From assembly GCA_905221605.1 (NCBI GenBank), contig CAJNDS010002539.1:310001-374000 (forward strand): a DNA stretch of 64,000 bases, given 5' to 3'. The notes beneath the pieces are model-generated. The model saw nothing but the letters and a program-made list of their open reading frames with translations. It made no database searches and had not been told where the DNA came from. The stretch is from Symbiodinium natans. Its lineage: Eukaryota > Sar > Dinophyceae > Suessiales > Symbiodiniaceae. Below, piece after piece: positions 10,631 to 23,722 of this stretch. The position numbers were made by a program, and so were the translations under genes. Position 1 is the stretch's first letter. The number at the start of each line of letters is the position of its first letter.

Positions 10631-13600
10631 CTGCCACGGAGGCAAGCGCCTGAACATGGTGGCCATCACCATCAACGTCTTGGCGCCATGGCTCCTCTTC
10701 TGCGGCGCCTCGGCGGCTTCGACCCCCCGAGCTACGCAGATCTTCCATAGTTTCTTAATGAAGGACTTTAAGGAATATACCCTATTTCATAGTTTTGATC
10801 CTTCGTATAAACTATTTAGGGTACACACCTGAACTAAGGGTTGTTAAGGAACATCTTGGGATGCCCACCAAGACAAAGCCCCCCCCCTCCCCCTCCCCCC
10901 CTACCCCCTCCTCCCCTCCTCCCCTCCTCTGTGCAGCTGTTCGGGGCGTCTATAGGGATGCGGTTGCGGCATGTAGCAACCTGCAGCAACCTGCAGCCAA
11001 GGTATATTCGCTGCCCTGCCGCTGGGCAGGTTTGGAAAGTGGAGCGTTTGGGGGATATATTAGTGTGTAGCTCGAGCGTTTGCGTGTATGAAGGCCGGGT
11101 GTGAACATATTAATACGCTTTGTGAAAGAGGTGGGGTGAGGTGGATTGATTCCTATTACATAGTCCTGTTGGGCTCCTTTGTATGGCAGGAAATATGTCC
11201 TGCAGTTGGGAGCTTTATTTCTGGTCAAGCGTCGTGGGCGACCACTATTTGAGGGATTTCCGCTGACATCAAGCTTTATCGGACAAGTTGTCGTCACTTC
11301 TGCCCCTTGATGGGGTTCCAAGCGAGCCTACAGGTGGTGTGTACCTGTGTTCTTTCTTCATGGCTGAGTGTGAGACACACACACACACACTTCATACAGA
11401 CATACATACCTACATGCATGCATACATGCGTACATGCATACATGCATACACGCATACACGCATACATGCATACATGCATACATACATACCTACCTGCCTC
11501 CCTACCTACCTACCTACCTACCTACCTACCTACCTACGTACACACATACATACGTGCATACATACATGCATGCCTGCATGCATGCATGCATGTATGCGTG
11601 CGCGCTCGCTCTCGCAGCAAGGAGGGCCAAAATTGATATACATACATACATACATATACATACATACATACACACATACATACATACATACGTACATACA
11701 TGTATACATACATACATACATGCTCGCTCGCTCTCTCAACAAGGAGGGCCAAAATTGATGGAACAACTAGAAGACCAAGGCAGTTGACCCAGCTTCATTC
11801 CTTACTCCGCCACACGGCTACCACGTCACCTGAAAACCCTGGCAAAACTCAACTTTAACGAACCTACCCAAGGTCCTTCCAGGTGCACTACTTTCACCCA
11901 GCTCTCGCTTGGTCTTCTGCGGGGGCTGGACTAGTTCTGGCTGCCGTGTGCGCCTTCATGGCACACAGGCGCCGAAGAAACCGGCTTGCTGTCTCGGCTG
12001 TTGGGTTCACAATTAGCATTCCTTCAGTGTGTTCTGATCCATGCCATGCCCAGGGTTATAGTTGGTTAAACCCTAAACCCTAAACCCTAAACCCTGCGCT
12101 TTGTTGGGTGGAGGGCTGCGCCTTGGAAGCATGAGGCGCTTTGCGTGGAGTCGCTGCTGGTGGGCTATTAGAAGGGGGCCGCCGTGGGGTGTGGGATTGT
12201 TTGGAAGCTCGGCAAGTGTTGCCCCCCGCAGGACCCGAATGCAGGAGCAGGATCCCACGTGGTGCACCTTTGCAGCCCTTGCGTTGCTTGGCTCACACAC
12301 CCAGCCCAATACCCCTTACTTAAGGAGCATTCCTTAAATCACATAGGGATAATCCCGGGTATGATGTAGGGTGTATTCCTTATTTAAGGCGTTTTGGGGT
12401 CTTTGGGCACATGGGGACGGTGGGTTGTGGAGTCTTGCGTCAGCTGGCATTCAAGAGCCCCCAGCCCAGTCGATCACAACCCTGCGGCAGACATCCAGTT
12501 GCGGTCATTTCCCAGAGCGCCCTTTATACCCTGTAATTACGGAATATACCTCAAATTACAGGGATCCTAAATATGATTTACGGTATATTCCTCAAGTAAG
12601 GGATATTGGGCTCTTTTGGTCCAGCAGCCTGATTCATGGGGCCAAGGGTGGCGGGGTTATTTTGTTCCTTGTGAGGCTAGGAGGGAGTGTTTGAATTCAT
12701 TTCAGGGCAATGCCCGGTGTTCTTCTTCTTTTGACTCATTGTTTCGAGCGGTCCCACCACTGCATGAGGTACTTCGTGGCAACTGTCCTGGCCGCGACTT
12801 TGGGCGACTCGCTGTGTTTTGAGTCTGGGCTTCAGGGTTTCGGGTTTGTTCAATCATCGCCTTCGTGTTGTTTGCGAAGCTGCTAGGTCCCAGCTTCACT
12901 AGAACTCAGTGCCAGTCACTAGTTCGAGTCAAGTCCCAGCGTACGGTGTAGCAGTGGCAGCTGTCGCATCCTGCGATTTCGCTTCGCACTCTCGCCCCCA
13001 TCGCTTGCCTGCCCGAGATCCTGCTGATTCCTTGGGGACTTCATGAACCCTGAAACATGGTAGGCCCTTGGGACATTTGATATTTTTCCCTTGTTGGGTT
13101 TAAGAGGGTCCTATTTAATTTAGGAATATTCTTAAAGAGAGTGTTAAAGGGGCCATCCAAGAAAAGGGTTCATGGTCCGTCCGTGCTGCATGAGGGATCA
13201 GAAGTGTCGCGACCAAGTTTCAGAGAAATCTTCGGCCTCCGGAGTCCCGAAACCCTAAACCCTAAACCCTAAACCCTAAACCATTGCCCAAGGTGACATG
13301 AACTACTGGTACCACATGCAACCTTACTACGCCGCTTGCAAGAAAGTTAGGTATGCCTGGTGTGCTTGTGCTCTTATCGGTGGGCCGCCCTTGACACAGT
13401 TTTGACGTTCTTTGAGGTGTCAGCAATCAGGAGCTAGGAGCACATGTCCGGCATATCCCAGGTCGAAAAGAAAAAGATGTTTTCTGGTTTTCGGGCTTTT
13501 GGCTGAGGGGTAAGGACCCCCCCCCCCCCCCCACCGCCTTCACACCCGCAACATGCTGTAGTATTATGCGGTGGCCGTGCAAGCATGCTTCTTCAGCTGT

Positions 13601-16600
13601 TTGTTTTTCCATGTTGGGATGGAGTCTTCATCCATCTAAGTTATGGCCCCTTAGGCTAGTCCCTTATCTATCTAAGTCATTTTTTTTGATGCCTGACGAC
13701 ATGTAAGGATATCGAGAACATCAACTTACCGGATGTCAAAGGGAGGGGCAAGCAGGGAGAACTAGTGGGAGGTTCCGTTTCTTTTTGTTTTTTTCTTTGT
13801 TTTTCGGGGGGGGGGGGGGGGTTGCGCTCATGACTGTGGAGCATGCAACCGCAAAACCTACATTGCACAAATCATTGTGGAAATGAGGCCACATGAAACT
13901 GCTCGCCAAAGGAGCCTAGGCCCTATAAACCCGAAATACCTTACAAAACCCGGCCTCATCAACCCGAAGTCCTCAACCACACGAAGAGTGACCCTTATAC
14001 CCTAAACCCTAAGCCCTAAACCCGAAACCCTAAACCCTAAACCCTCCCTATACCCCTTAAGGGCAGCAGCTGATGGACGCTGGCCGCGTCTACTTCGAGG
14101 ATGGCGCGACCTTGGACCTGGGCAAGTCCATGTCCTTCAAGAACTTGGAGAGGCTTCTTGCGGTCAAAAGGGTTTAGGGTTTAGGGTGTAGGGTTTAGGG
14201 TTTAGGGGGCTTTGAGTTCTTCTGGGGGGGCTGGAGAGGCATATGGGGGGTTTCTGAAAATGGGGGGGGGGGGGTACCTTCAAGAACTTGGACAGGCTCT
14301 GCGGCTTTCATTGGGGAACATTTTTTAGGATTCTTTCATAAGAATGACTAGTCAGTTTGCTCTAGTTCCGGATGAATTCATAAGAATGAATATTCAGTTT
14401 GTTTTAGTTCAGGGGGGCTCAGGGTTTCATTTTGGGGGTTCTGGAGAGGCATGTGGGGCTTGAAAGCTGGGACAGAATGTTCGGTATGCTGATCACTGTA
14501 AGGCCGCCACCCTGGCCCTGTAAGGGGCACAACGTCGGAAGTAGAAACCTCAGCCATGGGATGTTCCCCCTTATACTACCAGCCCTTCAAAGGGATGATC
14601 CCTACTAAGGGCTGTTAGTATAAGGGTTGAAACATCCCAAGGTCCGCCTCCTTAGACCCCTTGGAGCCCTAAGCTTAGGGTTTAGGGTTTAGGGTTTCGG
14701 GTTTAGGGTTTGGAGGTACTGCGTGGCTCCCATCATCAGTGGGGATGCGCCCCTCTCATCCTACGACTTCTGGGCAGTCGGCGTGAACTGCTGCGGCCGC
14801 TTGGACCGGATGTGGAGGTCTACGATGTTAGGGGGGTACCATGCTGGGGTCCTAACTGTCAGGGAATTATCCCAAGGTTTAGGGTTTAGGGTTTAGGGTT
14901 TAGGGTTTAGGGTTTAGCCATCTATATTAGGGTTCCCCTTGTTTTCGTCAGCCTCCATGTTGGGTTTGCTGGCGGACTTGTGATGTCGGGCAAGAGGCCT
15001 TTGATACCTTCTTTTTCCAAAGTTGGGGGCAGTCACGTCGCTACCAGGATGGGCGATTTTTCCCTATAATTCCTTAAAAGGCCCTTTATAGGGTTCATTA
15101 TGAGGATTTTAAGGCCTAATAGCCCATCCTGGTGTAGCAGTTTGGGAGGGTGGGCCTAGCGTTCCGCTACCAGTAGTGAGGGGGGTTTAGGGTTTAGGGT
15201 TTAGGGTTTAGGGTTTAGGCCCGGTGTTTAAGAACACTGATTGTAGGAACCCAGTACAGGCTACCCCCTCATGAGGCAAAAGCCCCAAGTCTGACTGGTG
15301 CTGGCCCCTCAACCCGAATTCCTCGGCAGGATAAGGGGGGACCCTCAAAAAGGGAGCCCTTCTTAACCCTCTTCTGGCTCTCTTAAACAGGGACCTTATT
15401 CAGAGGGTCTATATCCCCAAGGGTCCCCCTAACCTTATCCCCTACGTAGGTTGATGTTCCCAGCCTGCCCACTCTAAACCCGAAACTCATGGGTCCCCCG
15501 CCACCCCTCTCCTTGCTAATTACCGTTCTCCCCATAGTTAAGACTATTTCGGAGTAACTAAGCCTAGTTGATCAAGGTTCTTTAAGGGTGGAAGTTAGGG
15601 GGGCGGGTAGTATAGAGGGGGGTGGTGGGAACCCATGGTAGGCCGTTTAGCCCTAAACCCTAAACCCCAAACCCCGAACCCTAAACCCTAAACCTGGAAA
15701 GCTTGCTTCGGCCCAGCTTCTGCAGGTGGTGCGCAGGGCGAGTTTCGGTGCGGAGAGTGCCCCGGATGAAGGTTTAGGGTTTAGGGTTCAGGGCCCTAGG
15801 GGCCTCCGTTTAGGGTTTAGGTTTCGGGGGCGTAGAGTTCTGCATTCGCCTAAGCCCTGTAGACCCGAAACGTTGAGACCTAACTAGGTCGAGACCACAA
15901 ACCTGGGGTCGAACATGTTAAGATTTATTCACAGCTCATCCCAAACAGTTTTGCTGGGAAAGCAGCTAGACACAAACAAACACACACACACAAGCCATCT
16001 CTCTGTCTGTGGGCCTCTCTGTCTATATATGTATATCTCTCTTTCCCAGCACACACACATATCTGCATGTATACATGCGTACATACATACATTCGTACAT
16101 ACATACATAGCTTGTGTGTAGGATGTATGTATGTATATGTATGTATGCACTGTATAGCTTACACTTATACACATATGTACATACATGCACACACACATAT
16201 ATATATATATATGTGCATATATATATATATAATCTGCAGATGTACATACGCATATAGACAGACCCAGGGAGCCCATCATAACCCCTGGGTTAAGGACTAT
16301 ACCTTAGAACATGTTGGAGACCCTTACTATGATTTAAGCTACATTCCTTCATCAAGGGATGGTTTAGGGTTTAGGCTTTAGGGCTCTTTGGGGACTCTCC
16401 GGCACAGGTACAAGAACACCAAGGCCAGGGCGGGCCTCCGGCTGATGCGCGATGACCAGAGGCGGCACTGGGGTTGGGAAGGGTTTAGGGTTCAGGGTTT
16501 GGGGTTTAGGGTTTAGGGTTTAGGGTTCAGGGTTTGGAGTTTTTAGGGTTTAGGGTGGGATTGGGCGTTTCGGGGTCAAAGCCTTCGGGCTTCGAGTTGG

Positions 16601-18544
16601 GAATCTCGGCTGGGATTAAGCTGTTGAATGTGGGCGGCCTTGCGGCAGGTACCAGTGGCCGAGCCGAACCAGGGCTTCCAAGAATTTAGGGTTTAGGGTT
16701 TAGGGTTTAGGGCTCAGGGTTTAGGGCTTAGGGCTTAGGGCTTAAGGCTTAGGGTTTAGGGTTTAGGGCTAAGAAGTTCAGGGTTTAGGGTTTAGGGTTT
16801 GCAGATGTGTGCTTCCATTCCCGGCCGACTGCCAAATTCCGGATGCAAAAAAGGGTTTGCAGATTTTGCAGTGCTCGACTGTGCCACGTAGGAAGGAAGC
16901 TTCTTCTTGCAAGGGGCGCATGCCCCAAGCTCTTACACCGGCTGCAAGCCCTCCAACTGGGCGAAATGCGCCGGTGTCCCAAGCGTCGAAGCCGAACGCC
17001 TTCCCAACTCCATACACCTGTTGTCAGAGTTTCGTACGACTAAACCCTAAACCGTAAACCCCTCAGTCGTTTGTGGTCGTGTCCTTGACAGAGTTCGTCT
17101 CTTTTGGAGGCAGTTCTTCCGACTTGCAGTGCAGCAGGCCGAGGCGGCATACAACATCAAGGCGCCTATCCAAGACTTCCAGCGTCTCTTAGGTAAGTGA
17201 ATTGTTTAGGGTTTCGGATTTAGGGTTTGGGGTTTAGGGTTTAGGGTGAATTACACACACTGAAGCAAGCATCCTTAGCCGTACCTCTAAAAAAAAGAAT
17301 GGCACTCCGAAAAGCCGATGAAGGATCCTTGGTATTTGTTTTGTTTTGTTTTTTTTTTTTTGGGGGGGGGGGGGGGTTCCTGACTTTCGGGAAGAGGAAG
17401 GTGACAAATCTGGGTACTTGTCTAGACATAGGACTTCCAGACTCTGACGCTCGAAACGTGTATTTCAGCCAGTGGAGGGTGTGGAGACTGCCTCAACCCG
17501 AAGCCCTAAACCCTAAAGGGCTGTGCCCAGGCCAACCACCCGCTCTTCTTCTATTGGATGCAGGCCGGATGCAGCAACCTAGCCATCTTGTGACTAAACC
17601 CTTGGGGTCTGTAGCAAGTGCTGTTTGGGGCAGTGTGAGAGGCAAAACCCTAGACCCGAAACCCTAAACGCCAAAGCGCCCACACCCTAAACCCTAAACC
17701 CTAAACCCTAAACCCTAAACCCTAAACCCTAAACCCAATGCCTTTGGCAAGGACCCGGTCGCTGAGACGATGAGCTACAAAGCTTCAGGCTTGCCAGAGA
17801 GCGCCAGCACCCCTTTCACCGCCTTTTTCCTAGGTAGGATAAGGGGGACCCTCAAAAGGGAACCCCTTCTTAACCCTCTTCTTGCTCTCTTAAGCAGGGA
17901 CCTTATTCAGAGGGTCTATATCCCCAAGGGTCCCCTTAATCCTATCCCCTACTTTTGGATTTAGGGTTTAGGGCTTAGGGCTGTACCTGGCAGGCTTGAC
18001 GTTTCGAATGCCTGAGAGAGAGAGAGGGCTTAGGGTTCAGGGTTCTAGGACTCAGAATAGGCCTCTATTCCCCTTTTTGGAGTGTAGGTTTTCTTAGAAG
18101 CCCCTTTAAACCAAAAAGAGCAGCCTTTGCTTAAGAACCCCCCCCCCCCCCCCCAAAAGCCATCCCATGAGCCTTAACTTAGAAGGAAGAATATTGTTGT
18201 TTTGTTGGTTAGGGGGGGGGTCCGGGTTGGCAGTCCCTGCTAGGGCACAAGAGTACCCGCTATTATGAATCCATACCAACCCTAAGCCCTAAACCCTAAA
18301 CCCTACACCCTATGTAATTATAGTAAAAGGGGGAACATCCCACGGGAGTTTTAGGGTTTTGGGCAAGATCGAAGTTGCGTCTGCCAGTAAGCAGAGCAAG
18401 CACCTTGTGCGACGTACCATCATCGCATCATGACAGCGAACCCTAAACCCTAAACCCTAATCTGCAGGCCTGTCCCATGCGCTGATGGCAGTGTTTGGCC
18501 ACTTTGTGCTCAACCTCCTCTTGGTGGCAGGCCTCCGAAGTTGA
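10631..18544 (+). CDS. Two-helix membrane protein of unknown function, ten small exons
   Basis: Exons whose phases all match: 10631-10704, 13293-13345, 14067-14152, 14716-14795, 15726-15756, 16408-16461, 17110-17161, 17531-17563, 17752-17833, 18468-18544 (stop TGA). The first visible exon carries a hydrophobic helix ([16 protein letters not shown]). The middle reads [107 protein letters not shown]. The last exon is a second helix ([19 protein letters not shown]). Paired cysteines suggest a folded lumenal or extracellular domain between the helices. The N-terminus is not found. Six of nine introns start with GC and three with GT; all end in AG. The sequence resembles, from memory, a family of dinoflagellate hypothetical membrane proteins; no function can be given. 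A premature end at TGA 18542 is possible, since a GC donor lies just before it. Confidence 0.75.
11370..11760 (+). repeat. CATA/CTAC tetranucleotide microsatellite with an embedded direct repeat
   Basis: Long runs of (CATA)n, (CTAC)n and CATG variants. Two copies of a unique segment ending AAGGAGGGCCAAAATTGAT (11619-11637 and 11741-11759, each preceded by GCTCGCTCTC) show a segmental duplication of about 120 bp. Lies in the 2.6-kb first visible intron of the membrane-protein gene. Long open frames on both strands are an artefact of the 4-bp period. Confidence 0.9.
12309..12623. mobile_element. Two tandem degenerate foldback elements, family B
   Basis: The first (about 12300-12412) and second (about 12526-12623) share with family B the arms GGAATATNCCT... 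and AGGTATATTCCT, the centre AGGGATCC or a variant, and the terminal GCCCAAT / ATTGGGCTCTTT. They lie in an intron of the membrane-protein gene. Confidence 0.55.
14277..14300 (+). pseudogene. Duplicated exon end
   Basis: CCTTCAAGAACTTGGACAGG repeats the last 20 bases of the exon ending at 14152 (CCTTCAAGAACTTGGAGAGG) with one change and keeps the following GCTCT donor. It is preceded by a poly-G run, so only the 3' part of the exon was copied. Confidence 0.6.
14558..14638. mobile_element. Foldback element family A, compact copy
   Basis: GGGATGTTCCCCCTTATACT at the left and AGTATAAGGGTTGAAACATC then CC at the right, with inner arms CAGCCCTT / AAGGGCTG. Only 81 bp long; lies in an intron. Confidence 0.75.
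15328..15446. mobile_element. Foldback element family F, copy 1
   Basis: AGGATAAGGGGGGACCCTCA to CCTTATCCCCTAC. Almost identical over its length to 17832-17953, including the internal TCTTAACCCTCTTCTNGCTC and GACCTTATTCAGAGGGTCTA. Confidence 0.8.
16040..16255 (+). repeat. CATA / TATG / TA microsatellite
   Basis: Mixed tetranucleotide and dinucleotide repeat within an intron. Overlapping long frames on both strands result from the repeat. Confidence 0.85.
17832..17953. mobile_element. Foldback element family F, copy 2, at an intron start
   Basis: AGGTAGGATAAGGGGGACCC to CCTATCCCCTAC. The GT at 17834-17835 within its left arm is the inferred 5' splice site of the last intron of the membrane-protein gene, so the element supplies the donor. 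Confidence 0.75.
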
Positions 18545-21054
18545 TTAGGGTTTCGGGTTTAGGGTTCTGGGTTTAGGGTTCTGGGTTTAGGGTTTAGGGT
18601 TAAGGGTTAAAAGTTAAGGGTTAAGGGTTGAGGGAAGTTTAGGGTTTAGGGATTAGGGTCAATTCACCTCCCTCATGTTACGAGTTGCGCGGTTTTGAGG
18701 TTGCTACACTCCAAACGGGTTTAGGGTTTAGGGTTTAGGATTTAGGGTTTAGAGCAGGCTTCCAGGTTTACACCAGACGGTGTTGACCGCTTACTTGCAG
18801 AAAGGTGCAGGACAAGTCCTGGACAGGAGCGGCTTCTAAGCAAGGTTGACGTGTCTGTGCGCTTTTCTTTGTTCTTGTTCGCGTGCACATGTATGTCTGC
18901 AGCTTGTTCCTTGTCATGTGGGCTTAGGTTAGCGCCGATTGGGATGTTCGGTGTTTGTGTTGTTGGTGCTTCATCAAACCATGATTCTCGTTTTAGTTCA
19001 GTTGGGTTCCCTCTAAACCCCTGCAGTATACGATGCCGTCCAGTTTGTGGAGGTTCCTCTTTCGCGCACAAAAGACTGTTAAGCCCCACGATCCGCATGT
19101 TGAGTGGGCCATTTCTTTATAAGCAGGGTTCTAAGTATGGCAACTGTACTTATATCGTCATTAAGGGAACTTATATAACCCTACTTACAACTGCCCATGA
19201 ACCTCCAAGTAAACCGTAATTCTTGGGTCTTGCAGGGCTTCGGGTTTAGAGTAGATGCAGGACCTAGGCTTGTTCATGATGAGAACTGCCAGGCTACCAA
19301 CAGATCTCCACACATTGCGTGACAGAGAGGTTTAGGGTTTAGGGTTTAGGGTTTGGGATTTAGGGTTTAGGGTTTAGGGTTTGCGGTTTAGGCTTTAAGG
19401 TTTAGGGTTCCTGACTTGGAGAACCTTAGCTTATCAGAAGGTTGAGGCCCGCAGCCCAACCCTAAACCTTGTTGACTTAGGTTTCGGGGTTTAGGGTTGG
19501 GGGTTTAGGGTTTAGGGTTTAGGGTTTTCGGTTTTCAGGGTTTAGGGTTGGGGGTTTAGGGTTTAGGGCCCCAAACCCTGAGCCCTGATCCCTCAAATTA
19601 AGGGGTACTAGGCGCGGTGCGAGCCATGAGCAGGTGCAGCCTTGGCATTCTCCAAGATTTCGCACAAGTTCTGAGTCCACTGGGTTTAGAGTTTAGGGTT
19701 TAGGGTTTAGGGTTTTTGCGGACTAGACGTGAAGAAGTACCCGTTCACTCCATCGGGTTTAGGGCTTAAGGGAGAGAGGGTAGGCTTTGCGGTCTCAAGG
19801 TTCAATGTCTCCGGACTTGAAAAGTGTTCGGATAGGATTGTGGATAGCAATAGATTCATAGTTGACAAATTGTATGATAAGCTGAGACTAGCTCGCGACG
19901 ACGACTTCTTACCAGCATACTTGTCTTGCACCTCTGGACAAAGGCCCACTACAGAACATCTTGTTCATTCGTCCTCTGGACAGAAGAGCACCTGGGCGAT
20001 TAGAAAGCTGCGCGCGTGAAAATAAGAGAAGAAAAAAAACGTTCGTGAGCACGCTGCCGAGTCTGCCCAGAACCCTTCAAAACCGCTGGGGGTTGCTGTC
20101 CATAGACGGAAGTGTTTGGCCCCTGAGGTTCAGTGGCTCAGGATTCCGGTATAAGTCTGGGGCTTCACTTGGATCACCTTACAAATAGACTCAAGCCTTG
20201 ACAACCTGGACACCCCCCCATGCGCTGCGGCTTCACGAAAAGTTAGGGTTCAGGGACTTGATATTTTCTTGCAACCCAACGTAGTTGGAGTTCAAGACTA
20301 TAAAGTAGGAGGGCCTATATCCCCAACATCTATCGCCCCGTGGAACTCCTGCGGAAAGGCGGCGGCAAAGCAGGAGGCGATGCCGCAAGGTTCCGATGCC
20401 TATCAGAAGAGGGGTAGAAGCGCAAGAAGGTCACATGATAGAGGCGTACCCACGGATCAAGGATCGGATTATACAGGATTGGCTTGAGTCGTGAAGGTCT
20501 AGGGCCTAGGGCTTCAGTTTTAAGAATTAGTAAGGTATTAGCTTGACCCCAAGCAAAGACTTCGTGTAGCGCAGGCAATGCTAACTACGGGCCACACCCT
20601 GGGGACCAAACGAACCCCACAATTGGGTCATATACCCGAAACAACTATCCCAATAATTATACTGGGTTATTGAACCATAAACCCTTTGAGGTTCATTTGG
20701 CCCTCAACGTATAGAATCCCGAGCAAGTTTGAGTTCATGATGCCAGCTTAGGTGACTGCAGCGGACGACCAATCTGAGGGTAGTTTCATGGGCCCTTGAT
20801 ACATGGTCCCTAACCTCCTTGACTAGGTCTTGGAGTACTATACTTTAATACTTTTTTTGGTTCTGGGTTCCTATTATAGCTACTTATACCTAAAAAGTAT
20901 ATACCTTTTTTTTCAGGGTCTACTCCAAAGCCTAGTTGAAAGGGTTCTGATGTACGGGCCCTTAATTTGTATAGGGGTATCTAAGGTGGGCACCCTTCTA
21001 AGGGCCCATTACTATGGGACCATGTAACTACCCTTAAACCCTAAGCCCTAAACC

Positions 21055-21249
21055 CATTGGTCCCCTTTTAAGGGCCCATACTACCTAAACCCTAAACCCT
21101 AAACCCTAAGCCCTAAACCCATTGGTCCCCTTTTAAGGGCCCATACTACCTAAACCCTAAACCCTAAACCCTAAGCCCTAAACCCATTGGTCCCCTTTTA
21201 AGGGCCCATACTACGGGACCATGTAACTACCCCTAAACCCTAAACCCTA
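21055..21249 (+). repeat. 65-bp tandem repeat, three units
   Basis: CATTGGTCCCCTTTTAAGGG begins at 21055, 21120 and 21185, each followed by CCCATACTAC and CCCTAAA heptamers. Each unit is a small palindrome (CCCTTTTAAGGG core) joined to telomere-type repeats. Confidence 0.85.
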
Positions 21250-22688
21250 AACCCTAGACCCTAAACCCTAAACCCTAAACCCTAAACCCACTAAGGGACC
21301 ATGGAAGTACCCCTAGAAATATGCCAGTGGGCGGCTCGAAAGCCTTGGCCGAAGGAGACCGAGACCAGGGTGCTTCAGATGTGGTTTAGGGTTTAGGGTT
21401 TAGGGTTGGTTGAGGGTTTAGGGTTTAGGGTTTAGGGTTTAGGGTTTAGGGATCCAGGCGAACTGCGAAGCCTGTTGCAAAAGGGATGGGGGTTTCCGAA
21501 ATTTTGGGGGGGGGGGGGGGGGGCCTTCTTGGGGATGTATGGGCCAGTGCTTTGTAGAGGGTATGTAAGGGGTATATAAGGGGTACCCTTTTAGGTCCCA
21601 TACGAAGGGAGCAAGAAACCACTCCGAGAAAGCAACTGGCATTGGTCGAGTCGGAGTCGGCATAGCTCCCGAGAACACGCATCTCCGCGGCGGCTTTGCT
21701 TAGGAGCAGCTGAGCTCGCGCACGTCAGGCAATACCCCAAGGCTGTAACTTAGAAAGCCTATGGATGTTTGTTCCCAATATCCCGAGAGCATACTGCCCC
21801 GTAGCATCATGCCTGCAGCTTGCGGGGGCTTTGGGTCTCAGCATTGCTTCGATATTGTGTATGATAAAAAACTGTCTGAACCGAAGCACTTTTGAATAGG
21901 GCACATGGCACACGTTTAGCCCTATAAACTCATCCCTATGAAGTCTAGATCTTCAGCCTCGCGCCGGATATGCGCAAGAGGGTCGATCTCTTGCAGACAT
22001 GTGGACTGGCATCAGCGTCAAGTGTCTGAAAGCTGTGGCAGACGCCGATTAAGTTAACTGGGGTTAGCTACATATTGTATGCTTTGGCATCAAATGCGTT
22101 GTTGAGGCTTGGAAGCTCTAGACACCGGTGTTTCGAGGCTTTTCTTCAAACCTTTTGTATGCTACCTGTGAGGCTCATCGGTTCTTCTGTTCCTCCGTAC
22201 GTGCGCAGGTAATCTCCCTCCAACTTCCGCCCACTGCTAAACTTACATATAGACTTGTGCTTGGATAGTCTGCTTAGTGTTGCTCAGTTTGACCGGGAGG
22301 GTGCAAACATCCACACTTGGACTGGGGACTCTAACGGCGAAGACCAGTTGCATACTTTTGCAGCCACAGTTTAAAAGGTTTGGGCGAGGGCACATAGTCT
22401 ATCGGGCTTTTATTCTGTAGTGCTGGTTGATGCCTTGATAGCGCCACACCTTCGTGCCTCGACTATCCATGACTACATACTGGCAAAAGTTGGCTTCTGC
22501 ATGGCAAATGACACAACACTCAGACAGAATATGCAGAGCTCTCTGGCATAGCGTGATGGAACCTGTTGCAGGCAAGATGTGTTCACTGCTGGGACACCCT
22601 GCAAGTACTTATCCGAGCGGTTCACCCTTTGCGGGCGTTCATGAACACAAAATGCTGTGGTGCTCTGATGTAGAACACTCTTGAAACG

Positions 22689-22689
22689 G

Positions 22690-22724
<35 letters not shown>
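22689..22724 (+). repeat. Poly-C run of about 35
   Basis: The longest homopolymer in the window, followed by GCAAAAAAAG. One of many C-run/A-run junctions (see findings). Confidence 0.9.
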
Positions 22725-22725
<1 letters not shown>

Positions 22726-23722
22726 CAAAAAAAGAGGACCATTCGCGCCTAATTACTCAGTATCGCTACATACCCTGAATACTTAATGTCGCTAGTGGTT
22801 GCTGCAACCTCCGGACGAGAGCAAAGCTCTAGCCCGAACCAGGAGCTCGTTACAAGATGTTACAAGGGTTTCGGGCTTAGGGAAGGCTCTGCTATCAGGT
22901 TGCCGGCAGCTTCCTCAGTCCGTGCTCAAAAAGGGTTGAGGGTTGAGGTTTCAGGGTGCTGACTATGTTCCGAGTGAGATAGCCAGCTGTAGAGCTTGCG
23001 TGGCCAATCGTTATGTGCCAACTTCAATCTGTGTGGGTATCTTTGGCTAGGAATAAGAGCAACCTATGGGCTTAGGGTTTAGGGTTTAGGGTTTAGGGTT
23101 TAGGGTTGTCGGAGAAATTAAGAGAGTCGGAGTGCTTGAGCGAGGATCTTGCTTGGCAGGAAAGCTGCGTCCCCGCGGTTATTCTGCTCCCGATGCAACA
23201 GACTGAGCAGAAGAAGTAGCGATTGTGGCGTCGCCATGGCTACAAGTGCAAGGTTTGCCAGCTGTTCTAGTCTGAAGTTTGCTTCGAAAAATTGGCCAAC
23301 ATTCAGGGCATCTTCGACCAACACGTTTCAAGGTAGAATGGTTCAAGCTGTGTATGTGTCCAGCACTCGTATTTCACCGAATTGGTTTTGCCTGCCGCGC
23401 CCGCGTGCACCAAGTGCAAATGGTCGACTTAGCCGAAGCCTGAGAGGGTTAGGGTTTAGGGTTTAGGTTTTAGGGTTAGGGTTTAGGGTTTAGGGGGTTT
23501 AGGGGGTTTAGAGGGTTTAGGGGGTTTCGGGGGTTTCGGGGGTTTAGGGGGTTTAGGGGGTTTAGGGGGTTTGGGGGGTGTGGGGGGTTGGGGGGGTTTA
23601 GGGTTTAGGGTCTAAGGTTCCCGTCTGGCCTATCGTCGGGCACACCCTCAAGCGAAGCCCCGCTGCAGGCAAATAAAGGTATAGGACATCACACCCTGTA
23701 TCCCTAAACCCTAAACCCTAAA

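Noticed and set aside
11288-11787. Overlapping frames on both strands reading HTYIHTYI or MYVCMYVC repeats
   Set aside because: Translations of a tetranucleotide microsatellite; the same happens at 15915-16381.
23118-23324. Minus-strand frame of 68 codons with a leucine-rich stretch
   Set aside because: Some protein-like composition, but no domain, no splice context and a competing frame on the plus strand; evidence is too thin to list.
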